From: Actinoallomurus sp050942425
Lineage (GTDB): Bacteria; Actinomycetota; Actinomycetes; Streptosporangiales; Streptosporangiaceae
Reading direction: 5' to 3'
DNA length: 64,000 nt
Assembly: GCF_050942425.1 (NCBI RefSeq)
Contig: NZ_CP192063.1
Location: 11,036,001 to 11,100,000 of the forward strand
The position numbers and the translations under genes are program-made. The notes beneath the pieces were generated by a model. The model did no database searches. It was not told the origin of the DNA and was given only the letters and a program-made list of their open reading frames with translations. Shown here one piece after another: positions 25,225-34,604 of this stretch; the stretch's first letter is position 1, and each line of letters starts with the position of its first letter.

Positions 25225-26246
25225 GTTTCCTGGCCGGAAAGATCGTCCTGGACGTGGTCGCGGGCGCGCCCAACAACGGTGAGGGCGAAGACAACATCGG
25301 CAGGGTCAAAAAGCTGCGGGTAGGGCGCGAGGAGTTCCCCTACGTCTCCGCGCAAGCGGTGCGCCGGTGGTTGCGTGACTCGCTGCCCCACGAGGAGCCC
25401 CGCTCCGGAGTGACCCGCTCGGGCACCGGCAAGAAGCAACAGGCCCACACCGAAGGCCGCCCCGACCAGTACCTCGATGATGACCTGTTCGGGTACATGG
25501 TCGCGGTCAAGAACGACAGCTACCAGCGGGACACCGTGCTGGCCACCGGCACCTTCGTGTCCTTGACCCCGCAACGTGCCACCGCCGATTACGGCACGAT
25601 GAGCCGGGACTTCCCGCTCGGGGAGCACCCCGTACTCCACCAGCATGAGCTCTACAGCGCGGTCCTGGCCGCCGACGTGCTGTTGGACCTGCCGCGGGTG
25701 GGGGTGTTCGAGACCGACGGCAGCGGACTTCGAGTGGCGCTCAGCCCGGCCGCCGCCGAACAGGCCCAAGCCAACGGAGCCGAGCCCACGACGCTGCGGG
25801 GAACCAGCGCACTGCGGCTCGCCCAAGCCGAACGCCGCCGGCGTGTCGCGGTGGTGCTGAACACCCTCGCCAAACTCCGGGGCGGAGCCAAGCAGGCCCT
25901 GCATTACGGAGACCGCACCCCCGCCCTCATCCTCCTCGCGCCGATGAAGGGCGGCGTGAACCCCTTCACCCGGGTGGTCGGTGCACGGGACGGCAAACCG
26001 GTCTTCCAGCCGAGCGTGCTGCGCGAAGAACTTTCCGCCTGGGCCGAGGAGTTGGACGGGCCGGTGCTCCTGGGCTGGGCGCCGGGATTCCTCGGTGACC
26101 AGCGGGACCAGGCCGAACGTGAGCTCAAAGACCTGATCGAGAACGGCACACTCAGCATCCAGCACCCCCGCGTCATGCTGACCGGACTCGCCGCACAGAT
26201 CGAACAGGGCGTCCATGACGACTGGTTCGAGGACCCGTCGGCGTGA
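25221..26246 (+). CDS. cas7: Cas7 (Cst2/DevR family) backbone subunit
   Basis: 341 aa from a GTG overlapping the cas8 stop, ribosome site GGAGGAAGAG. The opening FLAGKIVLDVVAGAPNNGEG EDNIGRVKKL and PYVSAQAVRRWLRDSL are typical of the DevR/Cst2 group of RAMP proteins, as is GGAKQALHYGDRTP. Several copies form the filament that holds the crRNA. Overlaps the next gene by 4 bases. Confidence 0.92.
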   Translation: MSFLAGKIVLDVVAGAPNNGEGEDNIGRVKKLRVGREEFPYVSAQAVRRWLRDSLPHEEPRSGVTRSGTGKKQQAHTEGRPDQYLDDDLFGYMVAVKNDSYQRDTVLATGTFVSLTPQRATADYGTMSRDFPLGEHPVLHQHELYSAVLAADVLLDLPRVGVFETDGSGLRVALSPAAAEQAQANGAEPTTLRGTSALRLAQAERRRRVAVVLNTLAKLRGGAKQALHYGDRTPALILLAPMKGGVNPFTRVVGARDGKPVFQPSVLREELSAWAEELDGPVLLGWAPGFLGDQRDQAERELKDLIENGTLSIQHPRVMLTGLAAQIEQGVHDDWFEDPSA

Positions 26247-26899
26247 CCGGCACCACTGCGCTGGAGGCGAGGTTCACCACGCCCGTCACGTCCTTCCGTA
26301 ACCCGCTGTATGCGGGCGTGCAGGTCACACTGCCGTGTCCACCGCCGGCCACCGTCGGCGGTCTGCTCGCCGCCGCGGCCGGCGGCTGGGACCAGGTAGA
26401 TGCGGGGCTGCGGTTCGCGATGGCCTTCCACGCCGGAGGCAAAGGCGTGGACTACGAGACGTACCACCCCTTGGACGCTTCGGGGAAGAAAGCCTCACCC
26501 ACCCCGCGCAACCGTGAGTTCCTCGCCGCGACCGTGCTGACGGTCTGGCTGCTGGACGATGTCGAGAAGTGGTGGCGGCGGTTGCGCCGCCCGGTGTGGC
26601 CGTTGCGGCTGGGCCGCAGCCAAGACCTCGTGGGCATCTCACTGCAGCGGGTGCCGCTGACATCTGCTCCGGGTGTGCTGGGCTCGGCGATCGTTCCCAG
26701 CGACGCGGCCATCACCGGGGGAACCCCCCTACGCCTGCCCACGGCCATCGCCCCCCGGCGGGACCGCACCCGGTGGGGCATCTACCGCTTCGACGCCACC
26801 GGGCGTAGTCAAGCCCGCGTTCCCGACAGCAAATCGACCCCCGACGGGCAGGCCGTGATGCCGCTACCCGGCTGTCACCCCGACGCCGCCTGGCGGTAG
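26243..26899 (+). CDS. cas5: Cas5 (Cas5t-type) Cascade subunit
   Basis: 218 aa from a GTG overlapping the cas7 stop. EARFTTPVTSFRNPLYAGVQ followed by VTLPCPPPATVGGLLAAAAG is the conserved N-terminal RAMP fold of Cas5, where the Pro/Gly-rich loop contacts the crRNA handle. It binds the 5' handle and joins Cas8 to the Cas7 filament. Length is normal for the family. The cas3 gene starts 5 bases later. Confidence 0.9.
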   Translation: MTGTTALEARFTTPVTSFRNPLYAGVQVTLPCPPPATVGGLLAAAAGGWDQVDAGLRFAMAFHAGGKGVDYETYHPLDASGKKASPTPRNREFLAATVLTVWLLDDVEKWWRRLRRPVWPLRLGRSQDLVGISLQRVPLTSAPGVLGSAIVPSDAAITGGTPLRLPTAIAPRRDRTRWGIYRFDATGRSQARVPDSKSTPDGQAVMPLPGCHPDAAWR

Positions 26900-26904
26900 A
26901 ACCG

Positions 26905-29328
26905 ATGCCAGAGGAACTGTCGGCCTTCTACGCCAAAAGCAGCCAGGCCGGGCGACCTGCAGAACCCCTCACCGACCATCTGGCGGCGGCGCTGGCCGCC
27001 GCCGGCTGGCTCCGGCAGCGGGTGGGCGCGATCACAGCAGTAGACGCCAGCCTCGGACGGCTGTTCTGGACCGCCGTTGAACTCGCCGCGCTGACCCACG
27101 ACGCAGGAAAGATCGCCGGCGGCTTCCAGGACATGGTCACCGGGGCGCGCCGCACCTGGGGAGAACGACACGAGGTGCTGTCCCTGGGGTTCCTGCCGTC
27201 CCTCATCCACGACCCCGAACTGCTGCTGTGGGTGGCCACAGCGGTGGCCACCCACCACCGCCCCCTCGGCAACCAGCCCGGCCGCGACCTCAGCTCCCTC
27301 TACCACCCCTACGACCTGGACGAACTGCGCGAACGCTTCGGGAAAGTCTCCCCTGCGGCCGTGCACGCGTTGGACCGATGGCTCAGTGCCACGGCCAGGA
27401 GTGCCGGGCTACCGGCCCCCGCCCCCACGCAGGCTCCGCTGGACGCCGACGATCTGCCAGACGCGGCGCACCAGATGCTGGACACCCTGCTGGAGCACTG
27501 GGCGGACCGCGCCACACCCGGCCGCGGGCTCACCGCCGTCCTGCTGCAGGGCGCCGTCATCTTGGCCGATCACCTGTCCTCCGCCCACAAGCAGCTGTCT
27601 TTCCACCAACCCCTGGACGGGTCCTTCCCCGGGCTCCTGGACAAACGCTTCACCGACGACGGCAAGGTCCTGCGCCCTCACCAGCGCCGTGCTGCGGCAG
27701 CCTCGGGGCACCTGCTGCTGCGGGCTCCGACCGGTAGCGGCAAGACCGAAGCCGTCCTGCTGTGGTCCGCGAACCAGGTCACTGCCCTGCAACAGGAGAC
27801 CGGCGGGGTGCCGCGGGTCTTCTTCGTCCTTCCGTACCTGTCGTCCATCAACGCGATGGCCGACCGACTCAAGAACCTCCTCGGCACCCCGGACGCCGTC
27901 GGGGTCGCGCACTCCAAGGCCGCCTCCTACCACCTCGCCGCCGCTATCACACCCGAGGACAGCGCAGAAAACGACGACCCAAACACTTCTCCTCACCGCG
28001 TCGACGCCGCGACCAAAGCCGTCGCCCGCGCCGCAGCCACCAGGCTGTTCCACGAATCCGTCCGCGTCACCACCCCGTATCAGCTGCTGCGAGGAGCCCT
28101 GGCCGGCAACGCCCACTCCGCCATCCTCATCGACGCCGCCAACTCGGTGTTCGTCCTCGACGAACTTCACGTCTACGACCCGCGCAGACTCGGCTACCTA
28201 CTCGCCACCGCCCAACTGTGGGAACGGCTCGGCGGCCGGATCGCCATCGTTTCCGCCACCCTCCCTGACCTCCTCGCACGCCTATTCACCCAGACACTCA
28301 ACACCCCGCCCGTCTGGGTGGGGGCCGATGACCTGCACGCCCCGCCCCGGCACCGGCTGAGCATCCGCAACCACCACCTCACCGACGCCTCCGCGCTCGC
28401 AGAGATCCGCCACCGCCTGCAACAGCACGAATCCGTGCTCGTGGTCGCCAACAACGTCGCCCAGGCACTCGAGCTATTCGAAGAACTCGCCCCCCAAGTG
28501 CAAGACCAGCACGGACAAGACGCGGCACTGCTGCTGCATTCACGCTTTCGACGCCGGGACCGCAGCCTGATCGAAACCAAGATCACACAACGATTCGGCG
28601 CAGCCTCCCAGCCGCAGACACGGCGGCCTGGTCTCCTGGTCGCCACACAATGCGTCGAGGTGAGCCTCGACCTGGACTTCGACGTGCTCCTGACGGCGGC
28701 CGCTCCGCTTGAGGCGCTCCTCCAGCGCTTCGGCAGGGTCAACCGCCTCGCCGAACGTCCCCCCGCAGACGTGATCGTCCACCAGCCGAACTGGACGACC
28801 AGAAGGACCGAACCCGGCGAGTTCGCCGACGGGATCTACCCTCGAGAGCCCGTCGAGGCAGCCTGGCAGATCCTGCTGGACAATGACGGCCGCCCCATCG
28901 ACGAAACCGACGCCATCACCTGGCTCAACACGATCTACGCCACCAACTGGGGCAGCCAATGGCAGGCCGAAGTCCTGGAACGACAAGAAACGTTCACCCG
29001 CGACTTCCTGACCTTCCGCCGCCCCTTCGACGACCGCTCCACGCTCACCGAAGCCTTCGACGCACTCTTCGACGGCAGCGAAGCCGTATTGACCCAAGAC
29101 CACGACGCCTACGCCGCCGCCCTCAACCAAGGCCCCCACAACATGAAAGCCGGACGCCTGCTCGCCGACGAATACCTGATCCCCATGCCCCACTGGGCCG
29201 AATCACTCAGCGGCTATGAAAAGGAACTGAAAATCCGGCTCATCGACGGCGACTACGACCCGATCCTCGGACTGCGCGCCGTCCAAGGCCCTGCCCGGTC
29301 CACCTACCAACCAGGAGAAGTTCTGTAA
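26905..29328 (+). CDS. cas3: Cas3 HD nuclease-helicase
   Basis: 807 aa. N-terminal HD domain with ALTHDAGKIAGGF (H65, D66) and later ATHHRPLGN; helicase part with Walker A RAPTGSGKTEAVLL (about residue 273), DELH box in FVLDELHVYDP (about 417) and motif VI QRFGRVNRLAE. It unwinds and degrades DNA marked by Cascade. Length and domain order are normal and no lesion is visible, so the interference module looks intact. Stop and cas4 start overlap (TAATG). Confidence 0.95.
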   Translation: MPEELSAFYAKSSQAGRPAEPLTDHLAAALAAAGWLRQRVGAITAVDASLGRLFWTAVELAALTHDAGKIAGGFQDMVTGARRTWGERHEVLSLGFLPSLIHDPELLLWVATAVATHHRPLGNQPGRDLSSLYHPYDLDELRERFGKVSPAAVHALDRWLSATARSAGLPAPAPTQAPLDADDLPDAAHQMLDTLLEHWADRATPGRGLTAVLLQGAVILADHLSSAHKQLSFHQPLDGSFPGLLDKRFTDDGKVLRPHQRRAAAASGHLLLRAPTGSGKTEAVLLWSANQVTALQQETGGVPRVFFVLPYLSSINAMADRLKNLLGTPDAVGVAHSKAASYHLAAAITPEDSAENDDPNTSPHRVDAATKAVARAAATRLFHESVRVTTPYQLLRGALAGNAHSAILIDAANSVFVLDELHVYDPRRLGYLLATAQLWERLGGRIAIVSATLPDLLARLFTQTLNTPPVWVGADDLHAPPRHRLSIRNHHLTDASALAEIRHRLQQHESVLVVANNVAQALELFEELAPQVQDQHGQDAALLLHSRFRRRDRSLIETKITQRFGAASQPQTRRPGLLVATQCVEVSLDLDFDVLLTAAAPLEALLQRFGRVNRLAERPPADVIVHQPNWTTRRTEPGEFADGIYPREPVEAAWQILLDNDGRPIDETDAITWLNTIYATNWGSQWQAEVLERQETFTRDFLTFRRPFDDRSTLTEAFDALFDGSEAVLTQDHDAYAAALNQGPHNMKAGRLLADEYLIPMPHWAESLSGYEKELKIRLIDGDYDPILGLRAVQGPARSTYQPGEVL

Positions 29329-29822
29329 TGGAGGAAGAGGACGTTGGTGGAACCCACATCAAGTACCTCTACCACTGCCGTCGCCAACTGTGGCTGTTCA
29401 TCAGAGGAATCCGTCCCGAGCATCTGAGCACCACAGTCCAGACGGGCGAAGCCGTTCATGACACCACCTACACGCGCAATACCCCGGTGGACCTCGGTGC
29501 CGCCCGGCTGGACTTCCTGGACGGTCAGCGCTGGGTCCATGAAGTCAAATCCTCGGTCCGCCCTACCCCTGCTGACGAGGCACAAGCCCGGCACTACTGC
29601 CATCGTCTTCACCGCGTCGGCGTCGATGCCCAAGGCGCGATTCTGCACTATCCGAAAACCCGCCGTACCAAACGGCTCGCCTACACACAGCAGGACGCAG
29701 ACCAAGCGCAAGCGGACATCGCAAACGTCCTGGCAACAGCCGCCCTGATCATCTCTCCCGAGCGGCTTGCCCGCGACGCCTGCCGAGGATGCAGCTTTAC
29801 CGACTACTGCTGGATGGAGTGA
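29328..29822 (+). CDS. cas4: Cas4 exonuclease of the adaptation module
   Basis: 164 aa. The four iron-sulfur cysteines are present: YHCRRQLW near the N-terminus and CRGCSFTDYC at the C-terminus. The RecB-like nuclease core shows LDFLDGQRWVHEVKSS (D and E-x-K). Cas4 trims prespacers and checks the PAM together with Cas1-Cas2. The ATG overlaps the cas3 stop; cas1 starts 4 bases after its own stop. Confidence 0.93.
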   Translation: MEEEDVGGTHIKYLYHCRRQLWLFIRGIRPEHLSTTVQTGEAVHDTTYTRNTPVDLGAARLDFLDGQRWVHEVKSSVRPTPADEAQARHYCHRLHRVGVDAQGAILHYPKTRRTKRLAYTQQDADQAQADIANVLATAALIISPERLARDACRGCSFTDYCWME

Positions 29823-29825
29823 CCC

Positions 29826-30806
29826 TTGCCCTCAGCAGCACGCACCTATTGGCTGACCAGCCCGTGCCGGATCCGGCGCAAGGATCAGTCACTGCTCATC
29901 GAACGAGAGAACTCCTCTCGCGTACACATCCCCATCACTGACGTACGCGACATCGTCGCTTGCGCCGAGGTGGACATCAACACCTCAGTCATCTCCCTGC
30001 TGAACCAGCACAGGACCAGCATTCACATGCTCAGCTACTACGGCGACTACGCGGGCTCCCTGCTCACCTCCGAGACCAGCACCTCCGGAGAAACCGTTCT
30101 CGCGCAGGCCCGGCTTGCCGAAAACCCCCAGGCTGCGCTGGCGCTGGCCCGCAGCATCGTGAACGCCACCGCCTTCAATGTACGGCGCGTGATCGACCGC
30201 AAGCTCCTCACCCGACCCTACGCAGTGCTGCAGGACTCCGTCGCCAAGTCCGAGAACCCGGCCCAGCTGATGGGCGCAGAAGGCACCTTCCGCCGCTCAT
30301 CATGGCAAGTCATCGATACTAGACTCCCAGAATGGCTACAGCTCAATGGACGCAGCCGACGACCGCCTAAGAACGCGGGAAACGCATTCATCAGCTACGT
30401 CAACGGAATCATCTACGCCCGTATGCTCACCGCCGTCCGGCTCACCCCACTACACAGCGGCATCGCGTTCCTGCACAGCAGCATGGAGCGCCAGAGACAC
30501 TCCCTGGTGCTCGATCTTTCCGAGATGTTCAAACCACTCTTTGCGGAGCGACTGCTGCTCAGGATGGCCGGGCGTAACCAGCTCAAGGAACACCACTTCG
30601 ATCGCGAGACGAACCAGGCCATGCTCAGCGAAGCCGGCCGCAAACTCGTAGTCCAGGCGGTACGTGACGAGTTCGCCGTCACCGTCGCCCATCGCAGCCT
30701 CGGCCGACCAGCAGCCTACGACGAACTGCTTTACCTCGACGCCCTCGCACTGACCCGCCACTGCCTCGAAAGCAGCGGCTACAAGCCTTTCCGCATCTGG
30801 TGGTAA
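29826..30806 (+). CDS. cas1: Cas1 integrase
   Basis: 326 aa from a TTG start, the first usable codon after cas4. Key residues are in MGAEGTFRR (Glu near 150), SGIAFLHSSMERQ (His near 215) and LVLDLSEMFKP (Asp near 228), the metal-binding triad of Cas1. It inserts spacers at the leader end together with Cas2. Its last codons (YKPFRIWW) and everything to the first repeat were duplicated to 34310-34745. Confidence 0.95.
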   Translation: MPSAARTYWLTSPCRIRRKDQSLLIERENSSRVHIPITDVRDIVACAEVDINTSVISLLNQHRTSIHMLSYYGDYAGSLLTSETSTSGETVLAQARLAENPQAALALARSIVNATAFNVRRVIDRKLLTRPYAVLQDSVAKSENPAQLMGAEGTFRRSSWQVIDTRLPEWLQLNGRSRRPPKNAGNAFISYVNGIIYARMLTAVRLTPLHSGIAFLHSSMERQRHSLVLDLSEMFKPLFAERLLLRMAGRNQLKEHHFDRETNQAMLSEAGRKLVVQAVRDEFAVTVAHRSLGRPAAYDELLYLDALALTRHCLESSGYKPFRIWW

Positions 30807-30809
30807 CCC

Positions 30810-31073
30810 GTGTACGTCGTGGTCGTCTACGACACCGCAGCTGAGCGCAATCCAAAGATCTTGAGAACCTGCCGACAGTACCTGCACCACGTCCAACGCA
30901 GCGTCTTCGAAGGACAACTCAGCCCAGCACAGCTCCGGCGGTTCCAAAACGCCGTCTCGGCGGCCCTGGACCTCTCCTACGACAGCATAATCGTCTATAC
31001 GTTTCCGCCCGGAGCCGTCCCACAACGCCTGGCCTGGGGAGCAACCGAGCCCGAACCCACCGATATCCTCTAG
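30810..31073 (+). CDS. cas2: Cas2, first copy
   Basis: 87 aa from a GTG 4 bases after the cas1 stop. MYVVVVYDTAAERNPKILRT is the ferredoxin-like first strand with the conserved Asp, and VQRSVFEGQLSPAQLRRF the usual middle segment. Cas2 dimers bridge two Cas1 dimers. Last gene of the operon; leader 2 and array 2 follow. The nucleotide sequence is identical to the second copy at 34341-34604. Confidence 0.95.
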   Translation: MYVVVVYDTAAERNPKILRTCRQYLHHVQRSVFEGQLSPAQLRRFQNAVSAALDLSYDSIIVYTFPPGAVPQRLAWGATEPEPTDIL

Positions 31074-31218
31074 AGGAACCCGCTTCTTGAACCGTCCATA
31101 GAGTCTGAGACTTCAGCGCCGCACCGGCCCGGCGTACACAACAGTAGGTCTGCTGAAATATCAGCCCCAGCAGGCGCGCACAAGTTCGCTTCGACCTGCA
31201 GTTTTACCGTTGGACCCG
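31074..31218 (+). promoter_or_regulatory. Leader of array 2
   Basis: Shares TCCATAGAG, CACCGGC, AGGTCTGCTGAAATATC and GACCTGCAGTTTTACC with the other leaders. Compared with leader 1 there are a few additional bases (GACCC) between TTACCGTTG and the first repeat. Confidence 0.85.
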
Positions 31219-32322
31219 GTCCTCATCGCCCCTGCGAGGGGTCGCAACGGGACGGTTCCGGGTGCCCATGCCGTCGAGGATAGAACGTCCTCATCGCCCC
31301 TGCGAGGGGTCGCAACTTTTACGGCGACATCAAGTCGTTGCTGGGCGCGAACGTCCTCATCGCCCCTGCGAGGGGGTCGCAACGTTGCTGAGCGGGAGCA
31401 CCTCGCCCAGCAGTACGCCTCGTCCTCATCGCCCCTGCGAGGGGTCGCAACACGTACTCGCCGTCGGCGTCCCGGTGGGGCTCGATGGTCCTCATCGCCC
31501 CTGCGAGGGGTCGCAACTGCAGGTCCCGGTCGGGGTGGCGCGGGCCCCAGTCCTCGTCCTCATCGCCCCTGCGAGGGGTCGCAATCTGGTGATCGGACGG
31601 AGGGCTGGAGGTTCGGTGGTAGTCCTCATCGCCCCTGCGAGGGGTCGCAACTCGTCGAGGGCGGCACGGAGGCGTTCCTCCCGGTACCGTCCTCATCGCC
31701 CCTGCGAGGGGTCGCAACTACACGCGCCAGCCGACGATGAGCTTCGCCATCATGTCCTCATCGCCCCTGCGAGGGGTCGCAACACCTTCGCGAAGCCGAG
31801 CATCACGCCGGGCCCGGCGACGTCCTCATCGCCCCTGCGGGGGGTCGCAACCCGACGAGTCATCATTCACCCGTCGCCGAGCGCGCCGTGTCCTCATCGC
31901 CCCTGCGAGGGGTCGCAACACGCCCTGCGCAACCCGCGCACCAGCTGACCGCCGACCCGTCCTCATCGTTCCTGCGAGGGGTCACAACTAGGGGAGGTGG
32001 CAGCGCCACCAGACGGCGCCCAGGTCCTCATCGTTCCTGCGAGGGGTAGCAACCCTACTGACCACCGCCACGATGAGGAGGGACTGACCATGTCCTCATC
32101 GCCTCTGCGAGGGGTCGCAACGTTGCTGAGCGGGAGCACCTCGCCCAGCAGTACGCCTCGTCCTCATCGCCCCTGCGAGGGGTCGCAACGGCTCGTGCGC
32201 GCCGGTTCCGCACGGGGCAGCGTCCGGGTCCTCATCACCCCTGCGATAGGTCGCAACGTGTTCGGCCGGTTCGAGCGGCTCTGGGGCGAGCTGGTCCTCA
32301 TCCACCCTGCGAGGGGTCAAAC
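31219..32322 (+). CRISPR. CRISPR array 2, type I-B, 17 repeats
   Basis: 17 repeats of 30 nt (GTCCTCATCGCCCCT plus GCGAGGGGTCGCAAC), spacers 35-40 nt. The leader is on the left; repeats decay to the right (31959, 32024, 32092, 32228 and 32294 carry 1-5 changes), which gives the polarity. The spacer at 31384-31421 is identical over 38 nt to that at 32122-32159. Confidence 0.97.
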
Positions 32323-32684
32323 AGCCAGAATGTGACGCCGTGCGGGCAGGTTTAGCGCCAGAGCCCACAGGGCCAATGTGCACACATCGGGGGGTTGTCC
32401 GCAGGGCGCCGCATCGTCGCGTCACCGACGGGTGAGTGACGTGAGCCTCGTCATGGCGCGCATCCATGTCCGCGTTACTCTCTACGACCCTGTTTAGCTA
32501 ATTGCCGGACTTGCGTACGGACGGCGCCCGCGTGGCTCAACGCTGGTTAAACGTCTCCTCGGCCGCAGAGGCATCCGCATCTCGATCAATTTCGGCGCCT
32601 CCAACCTGGATTTCGGCGAACTGCTTGCCTTGCAGACTCAAGCATCCGGTGGGATGCTGCGGGCAGCGGAGGTGAGGGGCGGCG
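32323..32684. other. Gap between array 2 and cargo genes
   Basis: 362 bp without a supported gene. The right end has GGAGGTGAGGGG before the ATG at 32685. It should hold the cargo promoter; no repeat was noticed. Confidence 0.4.
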
Positions 32685-32954
32685 ATGACTCAACGGTGGA
32701 CAGCAGACTCTCGCGCCACGTTCGTGCGGCGACTAGGGAAATCTGCGGCAGAGTTGGGTAACACCAGCCAGGGCAAGACCTGTCCCGACATATGGGAGCT
32801 GAGCAACGGCGATATCGCCATCGTCGGAACGGACATGACAGAAGCCTTCGCTGACCGCTTGCCAAGTGATGTATCTGTTGGCATGAACGAACGTCTGGTC
32901 GTGATTCCGCGGAATATGGCCGTCTCGGCCAAACCGGAACTGCCTGATGCTTGA
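32685..32954 (+). CDS. Small actinobacterial protein upstream of DUF6879 gene
   Basis: 89 aa, ATG with GGAGGTGAGG upstream. No signal or membrane segment. The text TCPDIWELSNGDIAIVGTDM resembles short proteins commonly encoded directly before DUF6879 proteins in actinomycetes. Its end overlaps the next start by 8 bases, so both are co-translated. A role as the small partner of a two-protein unit is inferred; biochemistry is unknown. Confidence 0.6.
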   Translation: MTQRWTADSRATFVRRLGKSAAELGNTSQGKTCPDIWELSNGDIAIVGTDMTEAFADRLPSDVSVGMNERLVVIPRNMAVSAKPELPDA

Positions 32955-33546
32955 TCGCATAGCTGACCTGCCTGGACGCGAACTGGATCTAGCCGCCTAT
33001 TCAGATGCCTATGACGAGGCATATAAACAGATCATCTTCTTGAAACTGGAGCGGCGCCAGACGTTCCGGGAGCCCGGGTTTCCGAGCTGGGAAGCTTTCG
33101 CGGCTGGCGACTGGGACCGCGCCCTTGAACTCAATGAGCGTGAACGCGATGCTGTGAGGGCAAAGGTAGCGGAAGACGACAGTCTCGGGGTGGAGTCGCG
33201 CCGGTTGCGGGTAGTGGAACGCCCGGTCACACCGTACCTTCAGTGGGAAATGCAGTACTTCCGGCTCCTCGCTGAGGCGGGCGAGGATCTACGGGTCATC
33301 GATGCGTCCAGAGTTCAGCACCTGGAGGCCGATCGTCCGTTGCCGGAGATCGTGATCCTCGGGGACCGCGTCCTGTTCGAAGTCCTCTATGACGCGGACG
33401 GAACGGCCTACGGCGCTCGTCGACTCGATGACCCGGAGGTAATCGCGGTGGCCGGCAGAGAAGTCGCTGACCTGTACGCCACTGCCGAGCCGCTGCTCGA
33501 CTACTTCGCGCGGGAGATCGCACCGCTTCCTCCGCCGACCTCCTGA
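32947..33546 (+). CDS. DUF6879 family protein
   Basis: 199 aa. KLERRQTFREPGFPSWEAFA AGDW, then TPYLQWEMQYFRLLAEAGED LRVID and LPEIVILGDRVLFEVLYDAD are the conserved blocks of DUF6879. It is soluble with no known enzyme motif. It forms a coupled pair with the preceding 89-aa ORF and is followed 18 bases on by a membrane protein. The three genes sit between two CRISPR arrays, which makes them candidate cargo of the locus. Confidence 0.75.
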   Translation: MLDRIADLPGRELDLAAYSDAYDEAYKQIIFLKLERRQTFREPGFPSWEAFAAGDWDRALELNERERDAVRAKVAEDDSLGVESRRLRVVERPVTPYLQWEMQYFRLLAEAGEDLRVIDASRVQHLEADRPLPEIVILGDRVLFEVLYDADGTAYGARRLDDPEVIAVAGREVADLYATAEPLLDYFAREIAPLPPPTS

Positions 33547-33564
33547 CGAGGGAACGTCGTCGGT

Positions 33565-34299
33565 ATGCGGCGCGGCGCGCCGAGGTCCGCCAGGATCTCG
33601 CTGGTTGTTACCCTGCTGCTCGTTGTGGTGCTAAGCGTTGGCCTTATCGGCGTGTCTCCGCTTGCGCTCGACGTCTTCCACGGTTCTGCGAGCCACTGGA
33701 ACCGCCTGAGCTCAATCGGCCAGACTTACGGTGCCGCGTCGGCGGTCCTATCAGTGCTGGCTGTCATCGGTGTTGCGGTGACTTTGGTTCTCCAGGCGCG
33801 TGACTCTAGAGCGATTCGACTCCAGGCGATCCGCGAATCACACACCCGCCTGCTGGAGATGGCGATGAACGATCCGGAACTGAACAAAGTTTGGGGGCCA
33901 TCCGGACTTTCCGATCCATTTGTCCAGCAGCGGCAGAGCATGTACGCAAACATGATCATTTCTCAATGGGAAATGTCTTATGCGACGCACAGTTTGACGG
34001 ATGATCACCTTAGATTGCTTGCGGCCGAATTTCTTTCGGGTGCTATCGGAAGGGACTTCTGGGCTCTCGCGCACCGTGCTCGACTGGACACGTCCGAGAG
34101 CAAATTGAATCGACGTTTCCATGAGATCATTGATAAGGAATATCAACGCTTGCTGAGCACCCCAGCCATATCGCCTCCCGAGCCGGGGGAGCTCTCAAAT
34201 AATGATGGACGGCGCTCATGGCATCCACTTGCCATCGGCGCGGCGATCGTTGGTATCGGCGTGATAGTCCGGTTTATTCGGCGCGACCAGAAACCCTGA
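33565..34299 (+). CDS. DUF6082 family membrane protein
   Basis: 244 aa. Two N-terminal membrane helices (SLVVTLLLVVVLSVGLIGVS and SAVLSVLAVIGVAVTLVLQA) are followed by the DUF6082 signature RESHTRLLEMAMNDPELNKV WGP and a C-terminal third helix (LAIGAAIVGIGVIVRFI). GC content is lower than around it, a sign of separate origin. The stop lies 10 bp before the start of the duplicated cas1-cas2 block. Confidence 0.75.
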   Translation: MRRGAPRSARISLVVTLLLVVVLSVGLIGVSPLALDVFHGSASHWNRLSSIGQTYGAASAVLSVLAVIGVAVTLVLQARDSRAIRLQAIRESHTRLLEMAMNDPELNKVWGPSGLSDPFVQQRQSMYANMIISQWEMSYATHSLTDDHLRLLAAEFLSGAIGRDFWALAHRARLDTSESKLNRRFHEIIDKEYQRLLSTPAISPPEPGELSNNDGRRSWHPLAIGAAIVGIGVIVRFIRRDQKP

Positions 34300-34340
34300 A
34301 GACGTGCGACTACAAGCGTTTCCGCATCTGGTGGTAACCC

Positions 34341-34604
34341 GTGTACGTCGTGGTCGTCTACGACACCGCAGCTGAGCGCAATCCAAAGATCTTGAGAACC
34401 TGCCGACAGTACCTGCACCACGTCCAACGCAGCGTCTTCGAAGGACAACTCAGCCCAGCACAGCTCCGGCGGTTCCAAAACGCCGTCTCGGCGGCCCTGG
34501 ACCTCTCCTACGACAGCATAATCGTCTATACGTTTCCGCCCGGAGCCGTCCCACAACGCCTGGCCTGGGGAGCAACCGAGCCCGAACCCACCGATATCCT
34601 CTAG
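34341..34604 (+). CDS. cas2: Cas2, second identical copy
   Basis: 87 aa, identical to the first Cas2 at protein and nucleotide level over all 264 bases. It keeps the ribosome context from the end of cas1 but has no cas1 beside it. It would be expressed only if transcription runs through from the DUF6082 gene. The full identity means the duplication is recent or maintained by gene conversion. Confidence 0.93.
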   Translation: MYVVVVYDTAAERNPKILRTCRQYLHHVQRSVFEGQLSPAQLRRFQNAVSAALDLSYDSIIVYTFPPGAVPQRLAWGATEPEPTDIL

